Positions 22,760-31,213 of a DNA stretch of 64,000 nucleotides are shown in pieces (positions within the stretch are counted from its first letter, which is position 1; every line of letters starts with the position of its first letter). The notes under the pieces were generated by a model. That model searched no databases. It was not told the origin of the DNA and worked only from the letters and a program-made list of their open reading frames with translations. Origin of the DNA: Chloroflexota bacterium (GTDB lineage Bacteria > Chloroflexota > Anaerolineae > Anaerolineales > Villigracilaceae); assembly GCA_016223135.1 (NCBI GenBank), contig JACRPQ010000001.1, forward strand, positions 58,675 through 122,674, given 5' to 3'. A program made the translations under genes and the position numbers.

Positions 22760-23806
22760 ATGACGTTGAAAATTACAAAACAAATCGCTACAGCATTGTT
22801 GGTTGTTCTAGTTTCCGCTACCTTGATAGGATGTGGAACAGTGACACCAGTTCCAACCGCAATGCCTACAATTACAGCAACTATTATTCCTACAAAAACA
22901 CCTATCCCTACTAATGCCCCCACTCCTACGATTGCGCCTCGCCCAATAATCACAATTGAGCCTTATTCAAATTTATTTCCCCAAATTTGGAAATTAGAGC
23001 CTTTATCGGATGAGCAGAGAAAAGAAGTGATAAATTGCGATATAGAAAAACTCGCAAATAGCAGATACCCGAAAAATGAAAAATCTGATGATTTAATTTA
23101 CTTATTTGAGCCAAATACATCCTGCGATTGGGCGGTTTTAGCATTTGCTTATTCGGAACGAGTTAAAGATGACGAATCAATGCCAGACATTGCCAAAAAT
23201 GCTTTTGCACAAGCAATATCCGCGAATCCAGGCTTTGCATTTTCAACTCCTTTGTTTTACAGATTCTTTTTTGATGCTTTTACGATTGTTAGCAATCCCC
23301 CACTATCCGAACAAGAAATTACAAGAGTGCAAATTGAATATAAATGGACAGGTATCGGGGATCCAGTTGAGTACACAGTTGATATTCGTCAAGCAAATAC
23401 AAATCCTACGGTAGTGGTATTAAGTTATAAACCTTCTTCAGTTGTTCAAAATTTAAACACAAAAGTGGACAAGGAGTTGGTTCAAACATTGGGGAAATCT
23501 TTATCCAACTTGCTCCCAATAAATACACAATTTTCTCTTATGCCTTGTTACGACAATATTCCTGATTGGGTAGTTACAATAACGTTCAAAGATGGTACAA
23601 CGTTAACAATGAAAACCAGCGCATCAAACATGCTGTATATAGGAGGTCCTTGGCAAACAACAATTGACGGACAAGATTATCTACAATTCTCAGTCGAATT
23701 TATAGTAGCACTTGATGCGTTGATTCAAGAAATTGGTTTACCCTATGGACAACCAGCAGCAATGTATTGCGCCCCAGAAAGTGTCCTTGATAAGGCATAT
23801 CCGTAA
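22760..23806 (+). CDS. Lipoprotein with Thr-Pro-rich stalk (orphan cassette gene)
   Basis: 348 aa. ATG 22760 gives a proper lipoprotein signal peptide ending 'SATLIGC'; the longer frame would start inside the attC-like core. A Thr/Pro/Ile-rich stalk at residues ~25-65 is followed by a soluble domain of ~280 residues with four to five Cys in the mature part ('VINCDIEKL', 'NTSCDWAVLAF', 'LMPCYDN', 'AAMYCAPE'). An exported, surface-anchored protein of unknown function. The stalk style is typical of Anaerolineae, which argues the cassette was not acquired from a distant phylum. Confidence 0.7.
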   Translation: MTLKITKQIATALLVVLVSATLIGCGTVTPVPTAMPTITATIIPTKTPIPTNAPTPTIAPRPIITIEPYSNLFPQIWKLEPLSDEQRKEVINCDIEKLANSRYPKNEKSDDLIYLFEPNTSCDWAVLAFAYSERVKDDESMPDIAKNAFAQAISANPGFAFSTPLFYRFFFDAFTIVSNPPLSEQEITRVQIEYKWTGIGDPVEYTVDIRQANTNPTVVVLSYKPSSVVQNLNTKVDKELVQTLGKSLSNLLPINTQFSLMPCYDNIPDWVVTITFKDGTTLTMKTSASNMLYIGGPWQTTIDGQDYLQFSVEFIVALDALIQEIGLPYGQPAAMYCAPESVLDKAYP

Positions 23807-23849
23807 GAAAAACAAAACGCTCACTGATTAACATCGATAACAGCAGTGT

Positions 23850-24068
23850 CAAAGATTGAACGCAGAATCGAATGAAGAAAACTCCAAGCGGGCAGTGCGA
23901 CATTGCAGGGAGTTCATCTCCCGCTCCGACAGCCTCGCGCCTGCGGGATGTTGAATTAGCATCCCCAACGGGAAAATGGCGGAGGTATAATTTCAACATA
24001 GCCCAAAGGACCGCTCTGCCCGGCGGCGTGGCTTTGAAAAAGGGGGTTTTTCGACAGATTCGTTGGGT
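23850..24068 (+). repeat. Short internal-deletion copy of the IS110-like repeat ending in attC-like site D
   Basis: It shares its left end (GTGTCAAAGATTGAACGCAG) with the repeat at 20555 and its right end (TTTTTCGACAGATTCGTTGGG) with site A, but lacks most of the transposase tail. The right 78 bases, 23991-24068, start TTTCAAC and end GTTGGGT, both fitting attC core rules apart from the first base of the left core. Confidence 0.55.
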
Positions 24069-24107
24069 GGTCAATTTCCAAAGTAATGAAACTGGAGGTA
24101 TCTTGTT

Positions 24108-24608
24108 ATGAAGGATAATCGTTTCTTCGGCGCAGGGTTTCATGGTTTGTTCATCAGCCTGATCATGATCCTCCTCACAATCGCTGCGATGGCAATCTCC
24201 ACAAATTACAAGTATCCTGCAAATCCTTCTTGTCGCGGCGCGTTAGGAGCTGGCTTTCCAACACTGTTCATTTGTGATGCCGGGTTAGGTGGCTCGCCAA
24301 TTGCTAGCTGGGGGAAAATTGACTTTGCTGATGTCTTCAATCGAGGAATTCGACCAGATGGTTTCATCATCGATTTTTTGTTTTATCTCGCGCTGGTCTG
24401 GTTGGTTGGATTAGTGGTAACCAGAATCTCCCGCCATCGCCTAGATCATCGCGATGTATGGTCGGCGGCATTTATCAGCATGGGGGTTATCTTTGGTTTT
24501 CTTTGTGCATTCCTAGTGTTTCAATCCAGCAGTGCTTATGATCCTCGTGTTCCTACGCCAACTCCACGTGAGACGACCATTCCGTTTATCGCAACCTCGA
24601 TCCCATGA
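24108..24608 (+). CDS. Small integral membrane protein (orphan cassette gene)
   Basis: 166 aa with three hydrophobic segments at residues ~8-28, ~84-104 and ~122-142, and a loop with 'PSCRGALGAGFPTLFICDAG' between the first two. The tail is Thr/Pro-rich. ATG 24108 has GGAGG 11-15 bases upstream and lies 39 bases after the attC-like core GTTGGGT. No family recognised. Confidence 0.65.
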   Translation: MKDNRFFGAGFHGLFISLIMILLTIAAMAISTNYKYPANPSCRGALGAGFPTLFICDAGLGGSPIASWGKIDFADVFNRGIRPDGFIIDFLFYLALVWLVGLVVTRISRHRLDHRDVWSAAFISMGVIFGFLCAFLVFQSSSAYDPRVPTPTPRETTIPFIATSIP

Positions 24609-24656
24609 ACAAAGTCAAATCTACTTTCAAAAGAATCGGTTATCACGATGAAAACT

Positions 24657-24728
24657 GCCCAACACAGTGTCCTCAGAAACCGTTGTCCTACAAGCGCCCC
24701 GAAGATCATCATCCGGGGCACTTTTCTT
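24657..24728 (+). other. attC-like left half (site E) with an internal terminator-like hairpin
   Basis: GCCCAAC (24657-24663) followed by ACAGTGTCC resembles the starts of sites B and C and complements 6 of 7 bases of the GTTGGGT before the upstream gene. No matching right core follows. GCGCCCCG / CGGGGCAC (24694-24720) then TTTTCTTT looks like a rho-independent terminator. It would mark the last cassette. Confidence 0.45.
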
Positions 24729-24837
24729 TACAAAATAAAGACCTGCCGATTTTCCACCCCTGACAAAAAACACCCAAAATCTTGCGGGGGATTAAACGCA
24801 AATCAGGCATCTGTGTCCCGGACATCAATCAAGCATG

Positions 24838-24960
24838 TATGCGCGCGGCGTTGCAGGGAGTTCATCTCCCGCTGGCGGAATTTCTCTACATACTCCCGCT
24901 CCGACAGCCCTGAATAGGAGCGAATCAGCATTTCATATCGGGCGTTTTCGATGATTTCCG
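24838..24960 (-). pseudogene. IS110-like transposase C-terminal remnant 3
   Basis: Minus strand: 'ENARYEMLIRSYSGLSEREY' then 'VEKFRQREMNSLQRRA', an uninterrupted version of the tail found in remnants 1 and 2, here diverging upstream and downstream. It abuts the promoter region of the pseudouridine synthase gene. Confidence 0.55.
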
Positions 24961-24998
24961 AATCAAATTCGAATCAAATCCGTTATAATGTTCCGTCT

Positions 24999-25790
24999 AT
25001 GGAAGAAAGATTACAGAAGATCCTTGCGCGTGCAGGATTGGGTTCACGTCGGGATTGTGAGGAATTAATAATTTCCGGCAGAGTCCGAGTAAATGGTAAT
25101 GTGGCAAAAATCGGACAAAAAGCTGATCCCGCGGTGGACTCAATCGCGGTCGACGGTCGGAAGATAAACCCTGCTGAGCAACTGATATATATTGCCTTGC
25201 ACAAGCCCAGGTTTGTTCTATCAACGGCTGAATCTGAAAGCGGTGATCATCGAAAAACAGTGCTGGACCTGGTTCCAGTTCCTGGTCGCATATTTCCAGT
25301 TGGCCGTCTGGATTTCGAAAGTGAGGGGCTCGTCTTGATGACGAATGATGGTGATCTCACTCAGCGACTTACTCATCCTTCCTTTGGTCATACCAAGGTC
25401 TATCGAGTGCTCTTGGCGAAGCGTCCTGATGAAATTCAACTCTCAACATGGCGACGTGGTGTTGTGCTCAGCGATGGTTACAAAACACAACCAGTTGATG
25501 TTTATCTGGAAGCGTCGGCAGGGAAGGGTGCATGGGTGCGAGTCACCATGCGGGAGGGGCGAAAGCGTCAAATCCGCGAGACTGCAGCGCAGCTAGGTCT
25601 ACCCGTCGTGAGGATACTGCGTGTAAGCATAGGGTCTTTACAGCTTGGCAACTTGAAACCTGGCCAATGGCGTTATCTTACGCAAGAAGAGATAGACGCT
25701 CTGAAGAATCCAGAAAAGAATAAGCCCCGCTCAAAACTACCAAGAAAGAGCGGGGCAGGCTTAACTCGTTCGAAATTCAAGTCACGATGA
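24999..25790 (+). CDS. RluB/RsuA-type pseudouridine synthase
   Basis: 263 aa. N-terminal S4 RNA-binding domain ('ERLQKILARAGLGSRRDCEE', 'GRVRVNG') and catalytic domain with the RsuA-family signature 'VGRLDFESEGLVLMTNDGDL', in which D of 'GRLD' is the catalytic aspartate. It modifies 16S or 23S rRNA; the exact site cannot be read. ATG 24999 is used because it starts the S4 domain and has TATAAT at 24984-24989 upstream; no good ribosome site is seen, so it may be near-leaderless. The C-terminal basic tail contains a GCCCCGCTC/GAGCGGGGC hairpin in its codons. Confidence 0.9.
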   Translation: MEERLQKILARAGLGSRRDCEELIISGRVRVNGNVAKIGQKADPAVDSIAVDGRKINPAEQLIYIALHKPRFVLSTAESESGDHRKTVLDLVPVPGRIFPVGRLDFESEGLVLMTNDGDLTQRLTHPSFGHTKVYRVLLAKRPDEIQLSTWRRGVVLSDGYKTQPVDVYLEASAGKGAWVRVTMREGRKRQIRETAAQLGLPVVRILRVSIGSLQLGNLKPGQWRYLTQEEIDALKNPEKNKPRSKLPRKSGAGLTRSKFKSR

Positions 25791-25893
25791 CAACGTACTC
25801 AAAGCATGATGTTTATGCGGCTGCGGGGCAGTCGTCTTATCCTTATCCAGTACCGAGGTGGACGAGCTGAAAGCAGGCAGGGCATCAAACCAA

Positions 25894-25923
25894 AAGAACC
25901 GCCGTTGAGGCGGTTCTTTTTTT
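25894..25923 (+). terminator. Rho-independent terminator between convergent genes
   Basis: AAGAACCGCC / GGCGGTTCTT with a GTTGA loop and a run of seven or more T. It closes the pseudouridine synthase gene and may also work weakly for the opposite strand. Confidence 0.9.
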
Positions 25924-25962
25924 AGATGAGGCTGGGTGCGACGTACATCGTCAGATGAGTGG

Positions 25963-26604
25963 TTAACTCTGCCGGATGTCCCAGAATTTTTTGACGACAT
26001 CCTTCAAGACGGCTTTGATGTCATTGGGCTTGATGCCTTCCACTTTGAAGGTCAGCACCTTGGTGCTGGCGTCTTCCCCGGCGAAGAAACCGAACGAAAT
26101 AAAGTTGCCGCCCGCGTTGGCGATGGCTTTGGTGATCTTGGCGAGTTCGCCGGGCTTGTCCTCGATGGTTGCCGTCACGCGGACGCCTTTATCGCGGGCG
26201 CCCATGAGTTCCAGGAAGACCTTGAACAAATCGGTCTCGGTGATCATGCCGACCACACGTTCGCCGTCCACCACCGGCAAGCCGCCAATCTTCTTGTCCG
26301 CCATGAGGCGGGCGGCTTCCTCGATGGGCGTATCGCGGCTGACCGTGATCACCTTTTTGGTCATCACATTCTTGACCTTGACCTTGCTGATGAGATAGTT
26401 CATTTCCCACACGCTGAGTGTGGTGGCGGAAGAGGGGGATGCGTTGAGCAGGTCCCGCTCCGAAACGATACCGACCAGTTTACCGTCCTTGATGACCGGT
26501 GCGCGGCGGATGTGTTCCTTTTTGAACATCGCCAGGGCGTCGTTAATAGGCGTATCTGGCGAGACGGAAATAACAGGGCGCGACATTCTTTCACCGACGA
26601 ACAT
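25963..26604 (-). CDS. CBS-pair and ACT domain protein (AcuB-like)
   Basis: 213 aa. Two CBS motifs at residues ~1-55 ('MFVGERMSRPVISVSPDTPI', 'RRAPVIKDGKLVGIVSERDL') and ~75-130 ('VMTKKVITVSRDTPIEEAA', 'GGLPVVDGERVVGMITETDL'), then an ACT domain at ~138-195 ('RVTATIEDKPGELAKITKAI'). Length and order match AcuB-type proteins. CBS pairs bind adenine nucleotides and ACT domains bind amino acids, so a sensory or regulatory role is likely; the partner is unknown. Confidence 0.88.
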   Translation of the reverse strand: MFVGERMSRPVISVSPDTPINDALAMFKKEHIRRAPVIKDGKLVGIVSERDLLNASPSSATTLSVWEMNYLISKVKVKNVMTKKVITVSRDTPIEEAARLMADKKIGGLPVVDGERVVGMITETDLFKVFLELMGARDKGVRVTATIEDKPGELAKITKAIANAGGNFISFGFFAGEDASTKVLTFKVEGIKPNDIKAVLKDVVKKFWDIRQS

Positions 26605-26696
26605 GGGTACCTCCTGGTGTGATTAAAGTGGAGTTCACTGAAAAAATTATACGATGGATCGTTGGAGCGAGAATCATGAAATTGGAGTGACTTAGG

Positions 26697-28055
26697 TCAC
26701 TTGGCGAACTCCTTGATGACGCGCGCCATGTGGCGGGCATGTTTGAGGTACAGGTCAATGCGGATATTTTCGTTTGGCGCGTGGGCGCGGGTGTCGGGGT
26801 AGCCCAAGCCGGCGGTCGCCACCGGCAGACCGAGGTCATGCACGAACGGATAGTTGGGACCGGAGCCGCCCACCATCGGGACGAGTTGCATTGGCTGTTC
26901 GTACACCTCTTCCGCCGCCTGCACCACGGTTCGGACGAAGGGATGGTCTGGGTCTGTCCGAGCGGCTGGCTCTCCGCCCAGGAATTTGATTTGCACATCC
27001 TCGAAGCCGTGCGCGTCGAGGTGGGCGCGCAGTTTTTTGAGGATGTCCTCCGGCTTCTGGTCGGGGACGAGGCGGAAATCCACCTTGGCGGAGGCAAAGG
27101 CGGGTTGAACGGTCTTCGAGCCGGGTCCCTGATAGCCGCTGGTCAAGCCGCAGATGGTGCAGGTGGGTGTGAAGACTTCCTCCATTTTGAGGTCAGTGCC
27201 GCCGGTCAGCCCTTTGATGAATTGTTTGACGCCGTAACGGGTCTTGTATTCTTCAGCCACGTCGGGCAGGGCTTCCATCAGTTCACGGTCCCGTTCGCTG
27301 GGCGGGATGACATCATCGTAGAAGCCGGGGATGCGGATGCGCTCGTCGGGTCCTTTCAGGGTGGCTAACGCCCAAACGAGTCGCCACGCCGCATTCGGGA
27401 AGATGGAGCCGCCCAGTCCGGAGTGAACGTCAATGCCGAGCGATTCGACCGAAAGTTCCACGTAGCAGATGCCGCGCAGTCCGAGATATTGCATGGGGAC
27501 GTCGCGGTGATCCACGCCGCCGAATTCCCAAATGCAGGCGTCGGCTTTGAGTTTTTCCTTGTTGGCGCGGATGAAGTCATGCAGGTGCACGCTGGAGGTT
27601 TCTTCTTCTCCCTCGATGATGAATTTGATATTGCAGGGCAATTCGCCTTCGGTCTGGAGGATGGAGTCAATTGCATGCAAGCGCGAGACGATGTGTCCCT
27701 TGTCGTCGCTCACGCCGCGCCCGTACATTTTGCCGTTGCGGATGGCTGGCTCGAAGGGCGGCGTCTCCCACAATTCGAGCGGTTCGGGCGGCTGAACGTC
27801 GTAGTGATTATAGAAGAGCAGGGTTTTGTCGCTTTTGCCCTTGCGCTCGGCGAGTACGACGGGAGCGCCCTCGGTTTCGGCGATTTCTGCGGTGAAGCCG
27901 CGCTCACGGAGCATATTTGCCACGAGGGCGGCGCACTCCTTCAAACCGACGCCCTGCGCGCTGATGCTGGGCTGCGCCACCAGCCTGCCGAGTTCGGCGA
28001 GGCTCTTATCGAGATTGGCTTCGAGGTACGCGTCAATTTGTTGATATTCCGACAT
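26697..28055 (-). CDS. M20-family metallopeptidase (dipeptidase)
   Basis: 452 aa zinc exopeptidase. Metal ligands visible: His/Asp in 'LLFYNHYDVQPP' near residue 85, bridging Asp in 'GRGVSDDKGH' near 118, Glu pair in 'IEGEEETSS' near 150, and the dimerisation-domain 'IDVHSGLGGSIFPNAAW' near 210. The overall form fits the M20 dipeptidase/ carnosinase-like group, which cleaves dipeptides. Likely cytoplasmic because there is no signal peptide. Confidence 0.9.
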   Translation of the reverse strand: MSEYQQIDAYLEANLDKSLAELGRLVAQPSISAQGVGLKECAALVANMLRERGFTAEIAETEGAPVVLAERKGKSDKTLLFYNHYDVQPPEPLELWETPPFEPAIRNGKMYGRGVSDDKGHIVSRLHAIDSILQTEGELPCNIKFIIEGEEETSSVHLHDFIRANKEKLKADACIWEFGGVDHRDVPMQYLGLRGICYVELSVESLGIDVHSGLGGSIFPNAAWRLVWALATLKGPDERIRIPGFYDDVIPPSERDRELMEALPDVAEEYKTRYGVKQFIKGLTGGTDLKMEEVFTPTCTICGLTSGYQGPGSKTVQPAFASAKVDFRLVPDQKPEDILKKLRAHLDAHGFEDVQIKFLGGEPAARTDPDHPFVRTVVQAAEEVYEQPMQLVPMVGGSGPNYPFVHDLGLPVATAGLGYPDTRAHAPNENIRIDLYLKHARHMARVIKEFAK

Positions 28056-28065
28056 ACTGTTCTCC

Positions 28066-28857
28066 TTATTGCAAGAAATTGGTCAACCATTCCAGAGAAT
28101 AATACCCTGCCATTGCAAAGAAGAGCATTTTGATGATCTGTCCCGCCCATGTGAAAATCAGGAAGGTTTGCAGCGGCATTTTGACGATGCCTGCCGCAAT
28201 GCCGGCCACGTCGAAGAACGGGTTGGGGATGGCAGACAGGACAAACACCGTCCAGCCGCCGTATTTTTCCACCCAGGGGTGAAAGCGTTCGTAGATGTGC
28301 GTCCTTTCGACGATGGCTTGCCCGCTGAAGCCCGCCAGGTAACCGGAAAGTTCGCCGAGCGCACCGCCGCTGCCGGCTGCCAGCCCCACCCACAGGGGGT
28401 TGAACACGCCGCCCATGGCGTAAATGATGGCAACGCCCGGCGCCGGCAGGAGCACCGTCGCGTTTGACATCATGGCGATGAGGAAAATGCCGGCGTAGCC
28501 GAACTGCTCGAATTCCTCCACGCGGCTGCGGATGCTGTAAATGTAAGCGGTGATTCCGATGACCGCCAGCAGGGCAAGCGCACGCAGCAAATTGGTCGGG
28601 ATGGATGTCTTCGCTTTTTCAGTCGGGACAGAAATTGGAAGCGCCGCCATCTCCACCGGGACGGCGGCGGGAACGGGCTGCGCCGCCGTTTTGCGGACGC
28701 TTCTCTTCGCCCCGCTGCCTGGTTTCTGTACCCGGGCTGTTTTCTCCGCTGTGGCTTGGGCTTTCTTCGCGGGGCGTGAAGAGCGCGCAGAAGTTTTGTC
28801 CTTTTGCGCGCCGACAGGCGTTTTAGCAGCCTTATTCGCTTTCTTCGATGGTGACAC
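28066..28857 (-). CDS. VTT-domain (SNARE-associated/DedA-like) membrane protein
   Basis: 263 aa. Residues 1-85 form a Lys/Ala/Pro-rich cytoplasmic extension ('[10 protein letters not shown]', '[18 protein letters not shown]'); 85-263 is the VTT membrane domain with '[15 protein letters not shown]', '[16 protein letters not shown]' and '[14 protein letters not shown]' (the reentrant-loop motifs of the family). DedA/VTT proteins act in envelope lipid flipping and membrane homeostasis. Start overlaps the cyclophilin stop by 26 bases; a later start (near residue 69) would remove the overlap, so the N-terminus is uncertain. Confidence 0.82.
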   Translation of the reverse strand: MSPSKKANKAAKTPVGAQKDKTSARSSRPAKKAQATAEKTARVQKPGSGAKRSVRKTAAQPVPAAVPVEMAALPISVPTEKAKTSIPTNLLRALALLAVIGITAYIYSIRSRVEEFEQFGYAGIFLIAMMSNATVLLPAPGVAIIYAMGGVFNPLWVGLAAGSGGALGELSGYLAGFSGQAIVERTHIYERFHPWVEKYGGWTVFVLSAIPNPFFDVAGIAAGIVKMPLQTFLIFTWAGQIIKMLFFAMAGYYSLEWLTNFLQ

Positions 28858-29344
28858 GGGTAATCTTTACTGCGGGAGCATTGCGGTTGTTGGGGTCGCG
28901 CGGCGGAATGGACATAAGCACATCCAGTCCTTCCACGACCTGCCCGAAGACGCTGTGTTTGCCGTCCAGCCAGGGGGTGGGGACGTGGGTGATGAAGAAC
29001 TGGGAGCCGTTGGTGCCGGGTCCGGCGTTTGCCATGGAGAGGACGCCTTGTTTGTCGTGGCGCAGGCTGGGATGAAACTCATCCTCGAAGCGGTAGCCGG
29101 GTCCGCCCGTGCCGGTGCCGGTTGGGTCGCCGCCCTGCGCCATGAAGTTGGCGATGACGCGGTGGAAGATGACGCCATCATAGAAGCCTTCGCGCGAGAG
29201 GAAGACAAAGTTGTTGACGGTCTTGGGTGTTTTGTCGGCAAAAAGTTCGATGACCATGGTGCCGTTGTCGGTTTCCATGCGCGCCTTGTATTTTTTCTTT
29301 GGGTCAATCTGCATGGCGGGCGGGGTGGTCCATTGTTTGGGCAT
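28832..29344 (-). CDS. Cyclophilin-type peptidyl-prolyl cis-trans isomerase
   Basis: 170 aa, cytoplasmic. Core motifs: '[20 protein letters not shown]', '[20 protein letters not shown]', '[20 protein letters not shown]', '[13 protein letters not shown]'. Active-site Arg ('HRVI'), Phe and Gln ('FMAQGG') are present. The conserved Trp is in 'TPWLDGKH'. Assists protein folding. Confidence 0.93.
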   Translation of the reverse strand: MPKQWTTPPAMQIDPKKKYKARMETDNGTMVIELFADKTPKTVNNFVFLSREGFYDGVIFHRVIANFMAQGGDPTGTGTGGPGYRFEDEFHPSLRHDKQGVLSMANAGPGTNGSQFFITHVPTPWLDGKHSVFGQVVEGLDVLMSIPPRDPNNRNAPAVKITRVTIEESE

Positions 29345-29387
29345 GGGAAATCTCCTTGTGAGTGGAAAGTGGTGAGCGGATGGCAGA

Positions 29388-30011
29388 TTATTTCAATAAG
29401 GCTTCAATGCGAGCGACAACCATATCCAGCGCGGCGATGTTATGCCCGCCTTCAGGGATGATGACGTCGGCGTAGCGCTTGGACGGTTCGACGAATTCCA
29501 AGTGCATCGGGCGGACGGTTGCCTGGTATTGTTTGATGACCGATTCGGTGGTGCGTCCGCGTTCTGCCAGGTCACGTTCGAGGCGGCGGATGAAGCGGAT
29601 GTCGGAGTCGGTATCTACAAAGATTTTTACGTCGAACATTTCGCGCAGGGCGGGTTCGGTGAAGATGAGAATGCCCTCCACGAGAATGACAGCGCGCGGC
29701 TGGACGGTGAAGGTGCGGCTGGTGCGGCTGTGAGTGGAGAAGTCGTAAATCGGGACCTCAACAGGCTTCCCGTCGCGGAGCGAAGCGATATGCTGGATGA
29801 GGAGTTCGGTTTCGAGGGAGTTGGGGTGGTCGAAGTTGACTTCCGCCCGTTGGGCAGGGGGGAGTCCGCTCAGGTCTTTGTAGTAGGAATCGTGTTGAAG
29901 GAAGGCAATGCGGTGCGGACCGACGCGCTGGAGAATCTCCTGGGCGACGGTTGTCTTGCCTGAGCCGGAGCCGCCTGCAATGCCGATGACCAGCGGGTGA
30001 GGGTGTTTCAT
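29388..30011 (-). CDS. udk: Uridine kinase
   Basis: 207 aa. P-loop '[15 protein letters not shown]' at residues 9-23, '[20 protein letters not shown]', '[14 protein letters not shown]', '[11 protein letters not shown]', and lid-region '[20 protein letters not shown]' all match Udk. Phosphorylates uridine/cytidine in pyrimidine salvage. Terminates into a region with the degV gene reading the same way. Confidence 0.93.
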   Translation of the reverse strand: MKHPHPLVIGIAGGSGSGKTTVAQEILQRVGPHRIAFLQHDSYYKDLSGLPPAQRAEVNFDHPNSLETELLIQHIASLRDGKPVEVPIYDFSTHSRTSRTFTVQPRAVILVEGILIFTEPALREMFDVKIFVDTDSDIRFIRRLERDLAERGRTTESVIKQYQATVRPMHLEFVEPSKRYADVIIPEGGHNIAALDMVVARIEALLK

Positions 30012-30030
30012 ATCCAGATTATACCCGTAA

Positions 30031-30056
30031 TAAAAACCCCTCTCCGAAGAGAGGGG
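30031..30056 (-). terminator. Rho-independent terminator of the DegV-family gene
   Basis: On the minus strand CCCCTCTC-TTCG-GAGAGGGG is followed by TTTTTATTA. It lies directly after the DegV stop and before udk. Confidence 0.9.
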
Positions 30057-30062
30057 CTGAGG

Positions 30063-30917
30063 CTACATGCCTGCCATGAAGGCAAGCCCTACCGTGCCGG
30101 GACCGGCGTGGTTTGCCACCACCGGGCTGACTTCGGCGAAGATGCTCTCAACCGGGTTGAGTTCTTTTTCGGCTTTGGCGAGTAAGGCTCTGGCGTCTTC
30201 GGCGGCGTTGGCGTGCAGCGTGGCAAGACGGACTGGCGATTTTCCTTTGGTATGTTCGAGAACCAGTTCGAGGACGCGTTCATGCGCTTTGGTTTTGGTG
30301 CGAATGCGTTCCAAGCCCTCCACTTTGCCATCTTGAAGCGCAAGGATGGGTTTCATGTTGAGGAGGGTGCCGAGGAAACGCTGTGCCCCGCCAATGCGTC
30401 CGCCGCGGTGGAGGAATTCGAGCGTATCTACCGCGAAGAAGACGCCGGTGTTTTCGCGGGCTTTTTCCGCCAGCGCCAGGCAGTCTTTGAGGCTTGCTCC
30501 GCTTTCGGCGGCGCGCGCCACTGCGAGTACCTGGAAACCCATTGCCATGGCGGTGGAGGCGCTGTCGAAGATGGTGACTTTTTCGCCTGCCGCGCCCATC
30601 AGTTCCCGCGCCTGCGTGGCAGACTGGATGGTGCCGGAGAGTTTGGACGAGATAAAGATGCCGAAGACATCGTATCCCTTCTCCACCAGCCCCTGAAAGA
30701 TGGCTTGCATATCCGTCACCGAGACTTGGGAGGTAGTCGCCATGGTTTTGGAGTTTTTCAGGCGGTTGAAGAATTCCTCGGATTGGATATCCACCCCGTC
30801 ACGGTAGGTCTTGTCGTCCCAAATCAGCACTTGCGGCGCCACGGTGATGTTGTGCTTTTGCACCAGGTCGGCGGGGATGTAGGCGGTGCTGTCGGTTACA
30901 ACGGCGATTTTTGACAT
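30063..30917 (-). CDS. DegV-family fatty-acid-binding protein
   Basis: 284 aa. N-terminal 'IAVVTDSTAYIPADLVQKHN', 'KTMATTSQVSVTDMQ' (S-Q-V/P-S loop), 'IFISSKLSGTIQSATQAREL' (fatty-acid carboxylate-binding Ser region), and C-terminal 'HAGPGTVGLAFM' define the family. DegV proteins bind fatty acids (FakB-like in Firmicutes). No kinase partner (FakA) is seen in the window. Confidence 0.9.
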   Translation of the reverse strand: MSKIAVVTDSTAYIPADLVQKHNITVAPQVLIWDDKTYRDGVDIQSEEFFNRLKNSKTMATTSQVSVTDMQAIFQGLVEKGYDVFGIFISSKLSGTIQSATQARELMGAAGEKVTIFDSASTAMAMGFQVLAVARAAESGASLKDCLALAEKARENTGVFFAVDTLEFLHRGGRIGGAQRFLGTLLNMKPILALQDGKVEGLERIRTKTKAHERVLELVLEHTKGKSPVRLATLHANAAEDARALLAKAEKELNPVESIFAEVSPVVANHAGPGTVGLAFMAGM

Positions 30918-31051
30918 GCTTCCTCCTTAAATTGAGATGAAAAATGGTCGTATTCCTGCATCACCTTAAACCCTCTCTGTAATCCGGGGATACGAATTGT
31001 TAGGTATAATAATCCCAAAATTCGTAACTGCTCAGGACTCTCCAGAATCGA

Positions 31052-31145
31052 GACCCTAAAGGTTTGCTTTGCAATCCAGCGAGCGTTTCAAACAGGATTT
31101 TTCTGCAAAAGTTTAACTCAATTTGCCGGAGAACCCTTTAGGGTC
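31052..31145. repeat. Dispersed inverted repeat, CCTAAAGG family, copy 3 (upstream of mreB)
   Basis: GACCCTAAAGGTT (31052-31064) faces AACCCTTTAGGGTC (31132-31145) with one extra C in the right arm. Middle sequence differs from the copies at 4750 and 51969. A TATAAT at 31005-31010 lies just upstream, so the element may sit in the mreB leader. The rest of 30918-31213 shows nothing else. Confidence 0.7.
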
Positions 31146-31213
31146 TGCCTTTCGCAAGGATAGCTGAGTAGTTACCCAAATTCTTGCTTTGACTTTTCAT
31201 CGAGGAGCCTGCT

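Noticed and set aside
20555..24068. Could the 20-24 kb repeats be a CRISPR array or tandem phage repeats?
   Set aside because: Repeats are long, few, irregularly spaced and separated by genes, with no short regular spacers and no cas genes.
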